The notes beneath the pieces are model-generated. The model did not search any database and was not told where the DNA came from. It saw only the letters and a list, made by a program, of their open reading frames with translations. A program made the translations under genes and the position numbers. Below, one piece after another: positions 53,101 through 59,870 of a stretch of DNA of 64,000 nt. Every line of letters begins with the position of its first letter. The stretch's first letter is position 1. Location of the stretch: assembly GCA_903813345.2 (NCBI GenBank), contig CAIIXF020000005.1:15069375-15133374 (forward strand), given 5' to 3'. Source of the stretch: Owenia fusiformis (Eukaryota > Annelida > Polychaeta > Sabellida > Oweniidae).

Positions 53101-56100
53101 GTCCATTGATCATCCATCTATCACCAGGACCTCTACTTGAGGAGCCTACAATAGATATACATGTATACTTAAAATGATCCTGTGTTGGGGGAATGTACTG
53201 CAGGACAGTGCAGGGGCCCATTGATCATTACTCGGAGAGCCTACAATAGATATACATGTAATGACTTGTGTTGGGGGAATGTACTTGAGGAGCCTACAAT
53301 AGATATATGTTCTTAAAATGCCTTAACCTCTAGCTCTGCTAGAGAATGCCTCAGTAACATTTGCTCTATGACTACAATATGACAGCCATAGCACTGAAAT
53401 TGAGAAACTACTGCGGCAGCAAGATTATATCTCTAGATGTGTAATGGTAGTGTCAGTCTGGCTACATAGTTACCATCTAGTCAACTTGCTTCTACCTTGC
53501 ATCTGTGTTAGTATTCTGAAGCTGTCGCAGGGATGCCCTCAACAGACTGTACATCATCACTTGAAGACTGTATGGAAGCACCAAGTTTTATATCTTCACA
53601 AATTCAAAATACATTCTTACATGTTTGACTGTTACAGTATGTGACCAATAATGAATAATATTTCTATTGACCATATATATTCAACACCCGATGGGTACAG
53701 CAACCAAAGTGACTGAGGCACAAAAAATAAAACACGCTAAAATAACCTAGGCAACTGTTTTTTACAGCATACTTTGCAGCAAATATTAATTACTGGCTTA
53801 CCCTCTGTAGAGCTATCAGTGAAGGCCTCTGTAGCTTGGAGTACAATAGCTTCATATTCGGAGAGCACATAAGCTTTCTGTATTCCAGCTTCTAACTTCT
53901 CACCTACAATAACATACAATCACGAACAGTTCATGTAATATCACATAATTTATTAGCAATAATCAAAATCAATCCAAAAATGCGATTCATATGATGTTGG
54001 GGTGTTCATTGTTTATGTTATAATATTATATTAGGCCACTAAAAGTAAAATATTTGTTACACATTACACTCCTAAGATTACAGCAAATTTTCATTTGACA
54101 AACAAAAAGCACCCAAATATGAACTTGTAACAAAGCCAAATAATGACTAAACATTATCCAATCCAAAACAATAGATTTATGATTCAATAGACTACATGCG
54201 AGTAGAAATAATCTTGATTTACGTCATTAATATTCAAAATTCAGTCAAAGTGATGTCATATTTGAAATCTGCATTTAAATGTGCATCTAGAAATATGGTT
54301 TCGAAAATTGTTTATCAACTTTGAAAATTTAATTTTCTTTGAAAATGTGACTTCTTGTTCGGGTTGATTCCCCATAGACCCCATGTTAGAAAATCACAAA
54401 AAGTGAATTATCTTTTCTTGTATTGGACAGATAACATTTTCTTTTACTGGAAATATTTTAATTTGCATAACTATTAGATACATAAGGGTTATATGAAAAT
54501 TGAACCATGCAAATAGATGTAATTTAAGTTAAAGGGAACTTTCTACTATACCCGCCATGCTATCTGACCCGAACGAGCCACCTGGTGGTGAATCTGGTAA
54601 CTACCTACTCGCATCTGCGTTATTGCAATGCAATACAATATAAGGCATTAACCTGCAAAATGTCACCACTTGCAACTGCTAAACACTAACAGCTGAACGA
54701 CTACTACCGCCACAAAAAAGTTGGAGACCATAACAATATGTCACCACTTGTGGTTGTGACATAGCAATAATGGGTATCTATCTCAAATCATTACTATTGA
54801 AAAACTTGCCTGGATGTAAGAAAAAGTTAGTGATCCCCTGCCGTAACTCTCGTTTCCCTAGCTGATTGTGTCCTTGTTTGTTTACAGGATCTAGAACCAC
54901 ACAGTAGGAGTTCTTTGGTAGGACAGTCCTTGATATCACTTGGATTACCTCAACTCCAATAGGAGGAATGTAGGAGTCTAGTTGGTCTTTAGTTACAAGC
55001 CATTCATCACCTGGTCGTCTAAAAAATAGATGTGAAGATCATTTGAGAGATATAGAAGTTGACAAGAAGGAAAAAATAATTTTACATGGTACTCAATGAC
55101 AGAAAAAATGAAAATGAGACTGATAAAAATGTTCACACTGGGAGGTGTTCGGATGTGAACATCTCCAATTCAAATGCTTTTAGCCAGTCTTAGCTACATT
55201 TGATTTGGACAGGTTTTAGCATACCTTTTAATACTGCGAACATCAGTCAAGGATTGAGTTGCTCTGCAGTGGAGTGCTTTATCTGGGGTCAAAGTATATG
55301 CTTTCTCTTCAACTACAACCTACAAATAAATAATATAGTTCGTAAAGACAATGACTATATGAAAAATAATTTGATTTAAAAATACTAAATCAGTATTAAC
55401 TAATTTTGTAATTTGGAGATATCTCAAAACATATAAATGTAAATAAATGATCAAAACTCTCATAACTATAGTTTTGCTGTCAATGTATGATGGAAAACAT
55501 TCCAAAAAAATTGCCAATATTTCCACATTAAAAATTCTTTGGGTCATTTATCAGGCAAAAAATGTAACATTGATGGTGCTATAAATAATTGAAGTATTTA
55601 AAAATATTATTTTGAGAATTGTGTTTTTTATATCAGTGGTGCATTTGCACATTAAAACTCAATCACTAAAATCAAACATTTTGCATGTACCCTACAAAAT
55701 GTCACTTTATCATGTGATCGTGATTACCTTCTCAGAGACTCCTGGGAGATAGGCTCCTTCTTCCCTGACCAACCACTCTTCTCCTGTCACTCTAGCCCTG
55801 ATAAGAAACATAATCAAAATGTATAAAACTAAAAGAAATATATAGCTTAACATATTAAATTATCTTGACACACACTATGTGTAGCAGGCCTATAGTCAGG
55901 GGGTTCAAGCCCCACCTGGCCAAAAATGTTTTCGAAATCATGCAGCTTTTCATCATTCTGAGCACTTTCAAGTGGTTTAGGGCCAAGTTGTCAATTGTGA
56001 ATTCTCCTGAAATCCTCCAATGAGGATTGTGGTCTCAATCTGGATCCATATTTAATATAATATGGGGGATGAGACACCAATAGTTTTACTTATATCTATA

Positions 56101-56222
56101 GGGGGATGAGACACCAATAGTGTTACTTACTTGCCATATTTGTCAATACAATCCTCAGTGGCCTGTAGTCTCAATGCATATCCATACTTAATGATGTGGG
56201 GGGATGAAATACCAATAATTTT
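37334..56222 (-). CDS. MVP: Major vault protein gene with an inserted PDZ domain (21 exons; N-terminus outside window)
   Basis: MVP is the shell protein of vaults, the large cytoplasmic ribonucleoprotein barrels (78 copies per particle in the rat structure). The 21 exons join without a phase conflict into about 933 codons. In order they encode the later N-terminal structural repeats (GEEWLV, GDEWLV, GDRWMI boxes), a linker, an extra PDZ domain, the repeat DKTRVVTYR...VLSLSG, the stomatin-like shoulder ([19 protein letters not shown]...FHRNST), the charged cap helix and the cap ring (TPINLFN). Human MVP has about 893 residues; the first 150 or so have no counterpart here, while about 230 extra residues lie in the middle. 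Introns are GT-AG except one GC-AG. I found no exon upstream of 56,222, so the start probably lies beyond the window. No frame break was seen in the visible exons. Confidence 0.93.
37877..38038 (-). CDS. MVP: MVP exon 20: end of cap helix
   Basis: Encodes [20 protein letters not shown], then [20 protein letters not shown] and ANAGPETQ, corresponding to the end of the long vault cap helix. Phase 0 on both sides, 162 nt; donor gtatgt. Confidence 0.93.
38203..38267 (-). CDS. MVP: MVP exon 19: cap helix
   Basis: Short exon, [20 protein letters not shown], charged helical sequence as in the MVP cap helix. Enters in phase 1, leaves in phase 0; donor gtaagt. Confidence 0.9.
38579..38805 (-). CDS. 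MVP: MVP exon 18: cap helix
   Basis: 227 nt encoding the first half of the long coiled cap helix: [15 protein letters not shown], then [20 protein letters not shown], then [18 protein letters not shown]. The AVESTG core matches human MVP. In metazoan vaults this helix drives barrel assembly. Donor gtgaga. Confidence 0.93.
39006..39106 (-). CDS. MVP: MVP exon 17: end of shoulder
   Basis: [20 protein letters not shown] then [13 protein letters not shown], almost identical in pattern to human VVSSVDVQSVEPVDQRTRD. Phase 0 in, phase 2 out; donor gtaggt. Confidence 0.94.
39389..39531 (-). CDS. MVP: MVP exon 16: shoulder domain
   Basis: [20 protein letters not shown] followed by [20 protein letters not shown] and FAANNL, matching the stomatin-like shoulder segment (human [20 protein letters not shown]). 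The loop after FGE is shorter than in human. Acceptor atttccag, donor gtgagt. Confidence 0.93.
39695..39773 (-). CDS. MVP: MVP exon 15: shoulder domain
   Basis: [20 protein letters not shown] then DACRQL, matching human [20 protein letters not shown]. Phase 0 in, phase 1 out; donor gtaagt. Confidence 0.93.
40044..41284. mobile_element. 1.2-kb non-autonomous transposon with GGAC tail, in MVP intron 14
   Basis: The left end carries atcccaacgaac and the right end the complement gttcgttgggat. Inside are two tandem 463-bp units (40,181-40,643 and 40,644-41,106), then a (GGAC/TGAC)n tract at about 41,190-41,243 and the terminal segment cttcactatatccct...ttcgttcg. Each unit contains a perfect 10-bp hairpin CCTGACCCCC/GGGGGTCAGG (for example 40,450-40,483) and a GCGGCGGCCATCTTGAAAA motif. 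A relative with different units lies at 56,298-57,698. Confidence 0.65.
41436..41575 (-). CDS. MVP: MVP exon 14: start of shoulder
   Basis: [20 protein letters not shown] then [20 protein letters not shown] and FNNHFE, matching human [33 protein letters not shown]. Enters in phase 1, leaves in phase 0. Confidence 0.94.
41790..41943 (-). CDS. MVP: MVP exon 13: structural repeat after the insert
   Basis: Starts in phase 0 with [20 protein letters not shown], continuing [20 protein letters not shown] and FNVLSLSG. This is the MVP repeat that directly follows the flexible linker in ordinary MVP (human RNKTRVVSYRVPHNAAVQV). It shows that the gene returns to the MVP pattern immediately after the PDZ cassette. 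Confidence 0.95.
42093..42188 (+). repeat. 96-bp fragment of the 43,782 repeat, overlapping MVP exon 12
   Basis: Nearly identical (about 2 mismatches by eye) to 43,782-43,877, the start of the large repeat in the next MVP intron, in the same orientation. It abuts and probably overlaps the 3' end of MVP exon 12. On the minus strand it contains CACCATgtgagc, a plausible splice donor in phase 0. Confidence 0.75.
42121..42322 (-). CDS. MVP: MVP exon 12: Pro/Ser-rich linker after the PDZ domain (3' end uncertain)
   Basis: Encodes [20 protein letters not shown], then [20 protein letters not shown], a low-complexity Pro/Ser linker. Acceptor tgttacag, entered in phase 2. The end given uses the donor CAT|gtgagc inside the transposon fragment, adding about 21 transposon-derived residues ([13 protein letters not shown]...). 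Other possible donors, TTT|gtcaca (weak, before the fragment) and ACG|gtacta, are also phase 0, so the join to exon 13 stays in frame in each case. Confidence 0.65.
42572..42676 (-). CDS. MVP: MVP exon 11: last strand of PDZ domain and charged linker
   Basis: Continues the PDZ domain with [20 protein letters not shown], then [14 protein letters not shown]. The strand plus 'YIP' tail parallels ITYVPAEH after the related MUPP1 domain. 105 nt, phase 2 at both ends; acceptor ttttccag, donor gtaagt. Confidence 0.88.
43042..43243 (-). CDS. MVP: MVP exon 10: core of the inserted PDZ domain
   Basis: Encodes a nearly complete PDZ fold, a module that usually binds C-terminal peptides. The carboxylate-binding loop spans exons 9 and 10 (YQ-LGLAV). 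It is followed by [34 protein letters not shown], and helix [20 protein letters not shown]. The helix is very like TNAQARAMLRRHSLIGPDI that I remember from a MUPP1/PATJ PDZ domain. The first residue of helix B is Asn rather than the class I His, so ligand class is open. Donor gtatgt, acceptor tttgcag; phase 1 in, phase 2 out. Confidence 0.9.
43564..43747 (-). CDS. MVP: MVP exon 9: Pro/Ser-rich linker and first strand of PDZ domain
   Basis: Starts in phase 0 with [20 protein letters not shown], then [20 protein letters not shown], a disordered-looking linker. It ends with [16 protein letters not shown], the first PDZ strand and the start of the binding loop. Acceptor ccattgtag, donor gtgagt, phase 1 out. 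This begins the inserted cassette; no counterpart exists in the MVP I know. Confidence 0.88.
44230..44529 (+). CDS. LINE 5' open frame with hydrophobic segments
   Basis: 99 codons, [17 protein letters not shown]..., followed by two long hydrophobic stretches (about residues 41-65 and 68-95) that could span a membrane. It does not look like the usual coiled-coil or zinc-knuckle ORF1 of LINEs. It lies directly before the 2A-like frame and stops at 44,529. Function unknown; it may simply be a leader frame of this LINE family. Confidence 0.45.
   Translation: MMGDSLTQWRSAIGRFNQLSSTKTSMGKGGTNTNPTKQSSILIYILKILAVNALLVYMPHAYLNFLYLILCMCLLMSCVVINILLLFMIYSSLYSTQTV
44564..45540 (+). pseudogene. LINE endonuclease region, frameshifted
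   Basis: After a hydrophobic start ([20 protein letters not shown]) and a 2A-like motif, the sequence encodes an exonuclease/endonuclease fold. Visible are NINSI, a degraded [14 protein letters not shown], the strand [11 protein letters not shown], the catalytic [10 protein letters not shown] (GDFN at 45,145-45,156) and SDHS (45,357-45,368, catalytic His). Two changes of frame break it, near 44,755 and again after WYIE near 45,185. It should nick target DNA to prime reverse transcription; this copy cannot make an intact enzyme. Confidence 0.8.
44666..44689 (+). other. 2A-like ribosome-skipping motif in the LINE
   Basis: [21 protein letters not shown] resembles the 2A consensus D(V/I)ExNPGP, with His in place of Glu and NPG|P intact. 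2A-like motifs at this place, before the endonuclease, are known in non-LTR elements of sea urchins and other invertebrates. They separate the leader from the enzyme during translation. Confidence 0.7.
45743..47563 (+). pseudogene. LINE reverse transcriptase, one in-frame stop
   Basis: The finger region is [20 protein letters not shown], then KLGDI-stop-YIFKKN (TGA at 46,217-46,219), [23 protein letters not shown] (motif A Asp), [20 protein letters not shown] (motif B region) and [10 protein letters not shown] (motif C). The usual FADD is YTDD here. From 46,277 the frame is open for 428 codons to 47,563, ending [15 protein letters not shown], the normal C-terminal pattern of this class. It copies LINE RNA at the nicked target. 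Confidence 0.85.
47560..47907 (+). CDS. LINE C-terminal Cys-His frame, ATGA overlap with RT
   Basis: 115 codons starting with an ATG that overlaps the RT stop (ATGA, 47,560-47,563): [20 protein letters not shown], then [19 protein letters not shown]. The C-x-C-(8)-H-(4)-C spacing resembles the zinc-binding tail seen in many LINE proteins. It is either a separate frame reached by stop-restart or the displaced tail of the RT protein. Confidence 0.6.
   Translation: MTLKLSRKQEIILNRARSDLILKSQLKAHNWTTVDSPNCECGAPETFRHLFFKCPLKTEQILKFNRDIELITGNQSQFRTQMDKINLYLFAHPSLTQEQIDNLLSVVSLYLIEHA
48248..48287 (+). other. LINE 3' stem-loop
   Basis: TGAGGGAC (48,248-48,255) pairs exactly with GTCCCTCA (48,280-48,287) over a 24-nt loop, about 50 nt before the poly(A) tail. 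3' hairpins are known recognition sites for LINE reverse transcriptases, so this may be the RNA handle of the family. Confidence 0.55.
50331..50438. mobile_element. Small palindromic MITE, relative of 37,158
   Basis: Left end TAGTCTATCTACACACCCC and right end, inverted, TAGTCTAGCTACAAGACC, each followed by TGTGACCCCCC. Same family as the copy behind the MVP stop codon. It lies just past MVP exon 8. Confidence 0.55.
50502..50580 (-). CDS. MVP: MVP exon 8: linker before the PDZ cassette
   Basis: [20 protein letters not shown] then DPAILK. It corresponds in position and length to the flexible linker of human MVP (NKGQDPLADRGEKDTAKSL and on). Enters in phase 2, ends in phase 0. Direct joining to exon 13 would give an ordinary-length MVP linker. 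Donor gtaata, acceptor ttatacag. Confidence 0.85.
50830..51340. mobile_element. 511-bp TA-flanked MITE
   Basis: Left end CTGTAGATTGGGTTAATTTG and the exact complement at the right end, both outside bases TA (50,828-829; 51,341-342). Further inwards 'aatttggcga' and 'cgccaaatt' are repeated many times on the two halves, so the element can fold back along most of its length. Non-coding. In MVP intron 7. Confidence 0.8.
51461..51555 (-). CDS. MVP: MVP exon 7
   Basis: [20 protein letters not shown] then [12 protein letters not shown], matching human [30 protein letters not shown]. Phase 0 in, phase 2 out; donor gtagat, acceptor atgttttag. Confidence 0.94.
51766..51921. mobile_element. 156-bp TA-flanked mariner-like MITE
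   Basis: Left CAGGGCGGCACAAAAACCAA and right, inverted, CAGGGTGACACGAAAGTGCA; flanks TA (51,764-765; 51,922-923). The arms continue with ccctacaattttggaataac and its complement. It sits about 18 bp behind the exon 6 donor. Confidence 0.7.
51940..52091 (-). CDS. MVP: MVP exon 6 (complete copy)
   Basis: Begins in phase 1 after ctattgtag: [20 protein letters not shown], then [20 protein letters not shown] and RDEQTGA, matching human [40 protein letters not shown]. Donor gtgagt. Its first 71 nt, together with the intron end in front, recur in tandem upstream, but only this copy has the remainder of the exon and a proper donor. Confidence 0.92.
52021..53330 (-). repeat. 105-bp tandem array repeating the MVP exon 6 boundary, about 12 copies
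   Basis: Each unit (minus strand) has about 34 nt of intron-like sequence ending tatctattgtag and 71 nt of exon 6 ([19 protein letters not shown]). Copies start about every 104-105 bp from 52,021 to 53,263; two carry an extra 'ggacagtg' (about 52,357 and 53,201) and the last is partial. Because 105 is divisible by 3, long open frames appear on both strands (for example 52,447-52,968 on plus); these are shadows. Some 104-bp units break the frame across the whole array, but the three units nearest exon 6 stay in frame with it. Repeat copies lack a GTRAGT donor. Confidence 0.9.
53802..53903 (-). CDS. MVP: MVP exon 5
   Basis: [20 protein letters not shown] then [14 protein letters not shown], matching human [30 protein letters not shown]. 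Phase 1 on both sides; donor gtaagc, acceptor ttattgtag. The 1.7-kb intron after it contains the 105-bp array. Confidence 0.94.
54810..55018 (-). CDS. MVP: MVP exon 4 (GC donor)
   Basis: [40 protein letters not shown], then [19 protein letters not shown], matching human EEWLVTVQDTEAHVPDV...NYCVILDP...FFLQPG. The 3' end reads CATCCAG|gcaagt: a GC donor, otherwise a perfect consensus. Phase 2 in, phase 1 out. Confidence 0.94.
55225..55319 (-). CDS. MVP: MVP exon 3
   Basis: [20 protein letters not shown] then [12 protein letters not shown], matching human [29 protein letters not shown]. Acceptor ttatttgtag, donor gtatgc; phase 0 in, phase 2 out. Confidence 0.92.
55728..55797 (-). CDS. MVP: MVP exon 2 of those visible
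   Basis: [20 protein letters not shown] then SEK; the TGEEWLV box and AYLP match human [20 protein letters not shown]. Acceptor tcttatcag, donor gtaatc. Confidence 0.93.
56131..56222 (-). CDS. MVP: MVP first visible exon
   Basis: [20 protein letters not shown] then [11 protein letters not shown], corresponding to about residues 155-190 of human MVP ([25 protein letters not shown]). Phase 0 at its start, acceptor actttgtag, donor gtaagt. Exons for the preceding roughly 150 residues were not found in the window. Confidence 0.9.
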
Positions 56223-56297
56223 CTACAAAGTACAAATATATTTCAATACTTCTAAAAATAGTTATCTAAATAGTAGCAGCTTGAGCCTAAATATATA

Positions 56298-57698
56298 TAG
56301 AACCAGAACAACGGCAACGCCAAAGCGTAGCGAATCCCATCGAACAGAAATGGCTGGCATTTTTACAAACGAATAGCAAATATCATAAAACAACACATCA
56401 GAAAGGCCACCATTTTCAAAATGGTTGCTCACTAGCCAAGTTGTCATCAGAAGAAATAATATGCTTTTAAGTAGCCATCTCTAAAATTTTTGAAAAATCG
56501 CACACGTACTTGTAAAATAACACACATAAAAATGGTGGCCATTTTTCAAAATGGCCGACTACTCCCCAAAGTTTTATTAGACAATGTGCCATGCTTAAAG
56601 TATTCACATATCAAATATGAACAAAATCGCTCCACTACTTTTCGAGTTATAGTAAAATACGTTAAAATGGTGGCCATTTTTCAAATTTTTTTTCAAAATG
56701 GCCGCCTTCTACCAAAAGTGTCAAAGGACAGTGTGCCATGCTTATAGTATTCACATACCAAATATGAACAAAATCGCTCCACTACTTTTCGAGTTATAGT
56801 AAAATATGTTAAAATGGCGGCCATTTTTCAATTTTTTTTTCAAAATGGCCGCCTTCTACCAAAAGTGTCATAGGACAGTGTGCCATGCTTATAGTATTCA
56901 CATACCAAATATGAACAAAATTGCTCCACTACTTTTCGAGTTATAGTAAAATATGTTAAAATGGCGGCCATATTTCAATTTTTTTTTCAAAATGGCCACC
57001 TTCTACCCAAAGTGTCATAGGACAGTGTGCCATGCTTATAGTATTCACATACAAAATATGAACAAAATCGCTCCACTACTTTTCGAGTTATCGTAAAATA
57101 CGTTAAAATGGCCGCCATTTTTCAAAATGGCCACCATTTTTCAAAATGGCCGCCTTCTACCAAAAGTGTCTTTAAACAGTGTGCAATGCTTATAGTATTC
57201 ATATACCAAATATGAACAAAATCGCTCCACTATTTTTTGAGTTACAGCAAAAATCGTATAATGACGAGTAAAGGCCGCCATTTTTCAAGATGGCTGCCAT
57301 GTGCTTTTTTAATATCTACATTTGTAGCATTATTAATGCCCTTTATAATTTTTTTACATTTAAAACATATTGCTATTACAGTTTTACATATTGCACCTAA
57401 ATTACTGTAAAATCGGCACTAAAATGGACGCCATTTTGAAATGAGCGGCCATTTTGAAAATCGGCTTTCAAGCAGAACTTCTACCCCCATAGGGTATATG
57501 TGTACAAAATATGAACAAAATCGGGCCAACGGTATTTGAGTTATTGCCCGGACGGACGGACGGACGGACGTACGTACGGACGGACGGACGTACGTACATA
57601 CGTACGGACGGATGTACGTACGGACGGACGGACGGACGGACGGACGGACGGACGGAGGCGTTCCCTATATCCCTCCGAACTTCGTTCGATGGGATAAT
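56298..57698. mobile_element. 1.4-kb non-autonomous transposon with 147-bp internal tandem units and GGAC tail
   Basis: Same class as 40,044-41,284: the left end holds atcccatcgaac, the right end ttcgttcgatgggat, preceded by a (GGAC/GTAC)n tract at 57,548-57,655. The interior has about five tandem units of about 147 bp (ttcgagttat at 56,641, 56,788, 56,935 and 57,082). Each contains AAAATGGCGGCCATTTTTCAA or a close variant. No coding capacity. It lies upstream of the first visible MVP exon. Confidence 0.65.
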
Positions 57699-58136
57699 AA
57701 CCTATGATTTTGAGTGATATCATTTTCCCTTGAGTTGATATCAATATCTGGAATAGTAAGTGCAAGATGTTATATTTATCCCATAGTTCACCTATGAAAC
57801 TCAACAAAGCATTTTAAACCAACATTGTCATTTCAAATGAAAGGAGGGGGGGGAGTAATGTGTCTAGGAGACATATGGTAAGAGATGTAACTTGACTTTA
57901 TTTACAATGAATAACTCTAAATGTCCTCTCCTTTTACTCCAGAGTTGTAACATTCAATTTCTTCCACCTTGAAGACAAATTACTGCCCCCTCCATTCATT
58001 TCTCCCCCTCTGTTCATTCCTCCCCCTCTGTTCAACTCTATAATTATTTTCGATTATTTTTTATCTAATGTAAGGAAACTTATTTTAGAAAACCAGCAAC
58101 GACATTAATTTTGTGATAAAAATGTCACTCAGATTT

Positions 58137-58332
58137 ATTACGGGGCTCGTTATGGGCACCGTACGGTCAAGTACGGGGGTCGAAAATTACGAGCTATTAC
58201 AGGCCTTGTAATTACAAGCTCTTACAAAGCTCGAAAATAACAAGCAATTACGAGGCTCGTAACGAGTCCCGTCTGAGGTTGTACAGAGCCTGTCGACTCA
58301 ACGAGCTACGTACGGCTGGTACGGGGTCCGAT
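58137..58332. repeat. CpG-rich patch with TTACGAG/CTCGTAA inverted repeats
   Basis: About 200 bp much richer in GC and CpG than its surroundings. Short blocks (ttacggggctcgtta, ttacgagctattac, ttacgaggctcgtaacgag) are variants of one near-palindrome, TTACGAG-G-CTCGTAA. No frame or RNA family recognised. Confidence 0.55.
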
Positions 58333-58559
58333 ATCATTTGCCTGTGTACTAGAATTGTGTTTTTTCCTTTAGTAAATCATCAATAAATTTACAATCCTCT
58401 TCCCTGCAGCTGCTTTAAATTTAAGTCTGTAAAAGTGTTTTTCAGATGCATTTACTATTTTTTTAAGGATTTTGTCATTTGATTTGTATGCGGTTTTGTT
58501 TGCATGAGAAAGATATCTTAGGTATTTTTTATAAAGTTTAGATTTTGTTTTAACAGATT

Positions 58560-59870
58560 TGATGCATTGAGCTCCTTGTTAAAATAACCTATATAACATC
58601 GATATCCATGTAAATATTATCATAATATATTATTTGTTGCATTGATATCTATATTAACGTGACCTATGCCAAACTGTTCTCCATGTTAACATAATCTCAG
58701 TTACATTGAGCTCAATGTTAACATGACCTATGTAACATTGATATCCATGTAAATATTATCATAATATATTATTTGTTGCATTAATACTTATATTAACATG
58801 ACCTATGCCAAACTGTTCTCCATGTTAGCATAATCTCAATTACATTGATGTCAATCTTAACATAACCTACATAACATTGATATCCATGTAAATATTATCT
58901 ATGTGGCATTGATATCTATATTAACATGACCTATGCCAAACTGTTCTCCATGTTAGCATAATCTCAATTACATTGATGTCAATCTTAACATAACCTACAT
59001 AACATTGATATCCATGTAAATATTATCTATGTGGCATTGATATCTATATTAACGTGACCTATGCCAAACTGTTCTCCATGTTAACATATCTCAGTTACAT
59101 TGAGCTCCATGTTATCATTACCTATATAGCATTGATTTGCATGTAAATATAATCTATGTGGCATTGATATCTATATTAACATGACCATGCCAAACTGTTC
59201 TCCATGTTAACAAAATCTCAGTTACATTGAGCTCAATGTTAACATAACCTATATAACATTGATATCCATGTAAATATTATCTATGTGGCACTGATATCTA
59301 TATTAACGTGACCGATGCCAAACTGTTCTCCATGTTAATGTAATCTCAATTACATTTAGTTCCATGTTAACATAACCTATATAACATTGATATCCATGTA
59401 AATATTATCTATGTGACATTGATATCTATATTAACATGACCTATGCCAAACTGTTCTCCATGCTAACATATCTCAGTTACATTGAGCTCCTTGTTAACAT
59501 AACCTATATAACATTGACATCCATGTAAATATTATCTATGTGGCATTGATATCTATATTAACATGACCTATGCCAAACTGTTCTCCATGTTAACATAATC
59601 TCAGTTACACTGAGCTCAATTTTAACATAACCTATATAACATTGATATTCATGTAAATATCATCATAATATATTATTTGTTGCATTGATACTTGTATTAA
59701 CATGACCTATGCCAAACTGTTCTCCATGTTAACATAAACTCAGTTACATTGAGCTCCATGTTAACATGACCTATGTAACATAGATATCCATGTAAATATT
59801 ATGTATGTTGCATTGATATCCATATTAACATGACCTATGTCACACTGTTATCCATGCTTGATCATTTATG
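58560..59870. repeat. Higher-order satellite, about 9 copies of a 127-bp unit made of four 32-bp subunits
   Basis: The marker ccaaactgttct recurs at 58,669, 58,808, 58,936, 59,064, 59,190, 59,318, 59,446, 59,573 and 59,712: steps of 126-128 bp, with 139 at the two ends where catcataatatatt is added. Each unit divides into four diverged 32-bp parts sharing cattga-(t/g)-tc-atgttaacat-acctatg. Single diverged subunits continue to about 60,020 and again near 60,795. Confidence 0.85.

Noticed and set aside
51859-53177. Long open frames on the plus strand across the 105-bp array (for example 52,447-52,968, 173 codons)
   Set aside because: The unit length is divisible by 3, so any frame without a stop in one unit stays open. 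The biologically sensible reading is the minus strand, where the units match MVP exon 6.
52021-53330. Regular repeat array resembling a CRISPR array
   Set aside because: The whole 105-bp unit is repeated with no unique spacers, and the setting is an animal gene intron.
57511-57807. Open frames rich in Arg-Thr-Asp-Gly on both strands
   Set aside because: They are the translation of the (GGAC/GTAC)n microsatellite in the transposon tail.
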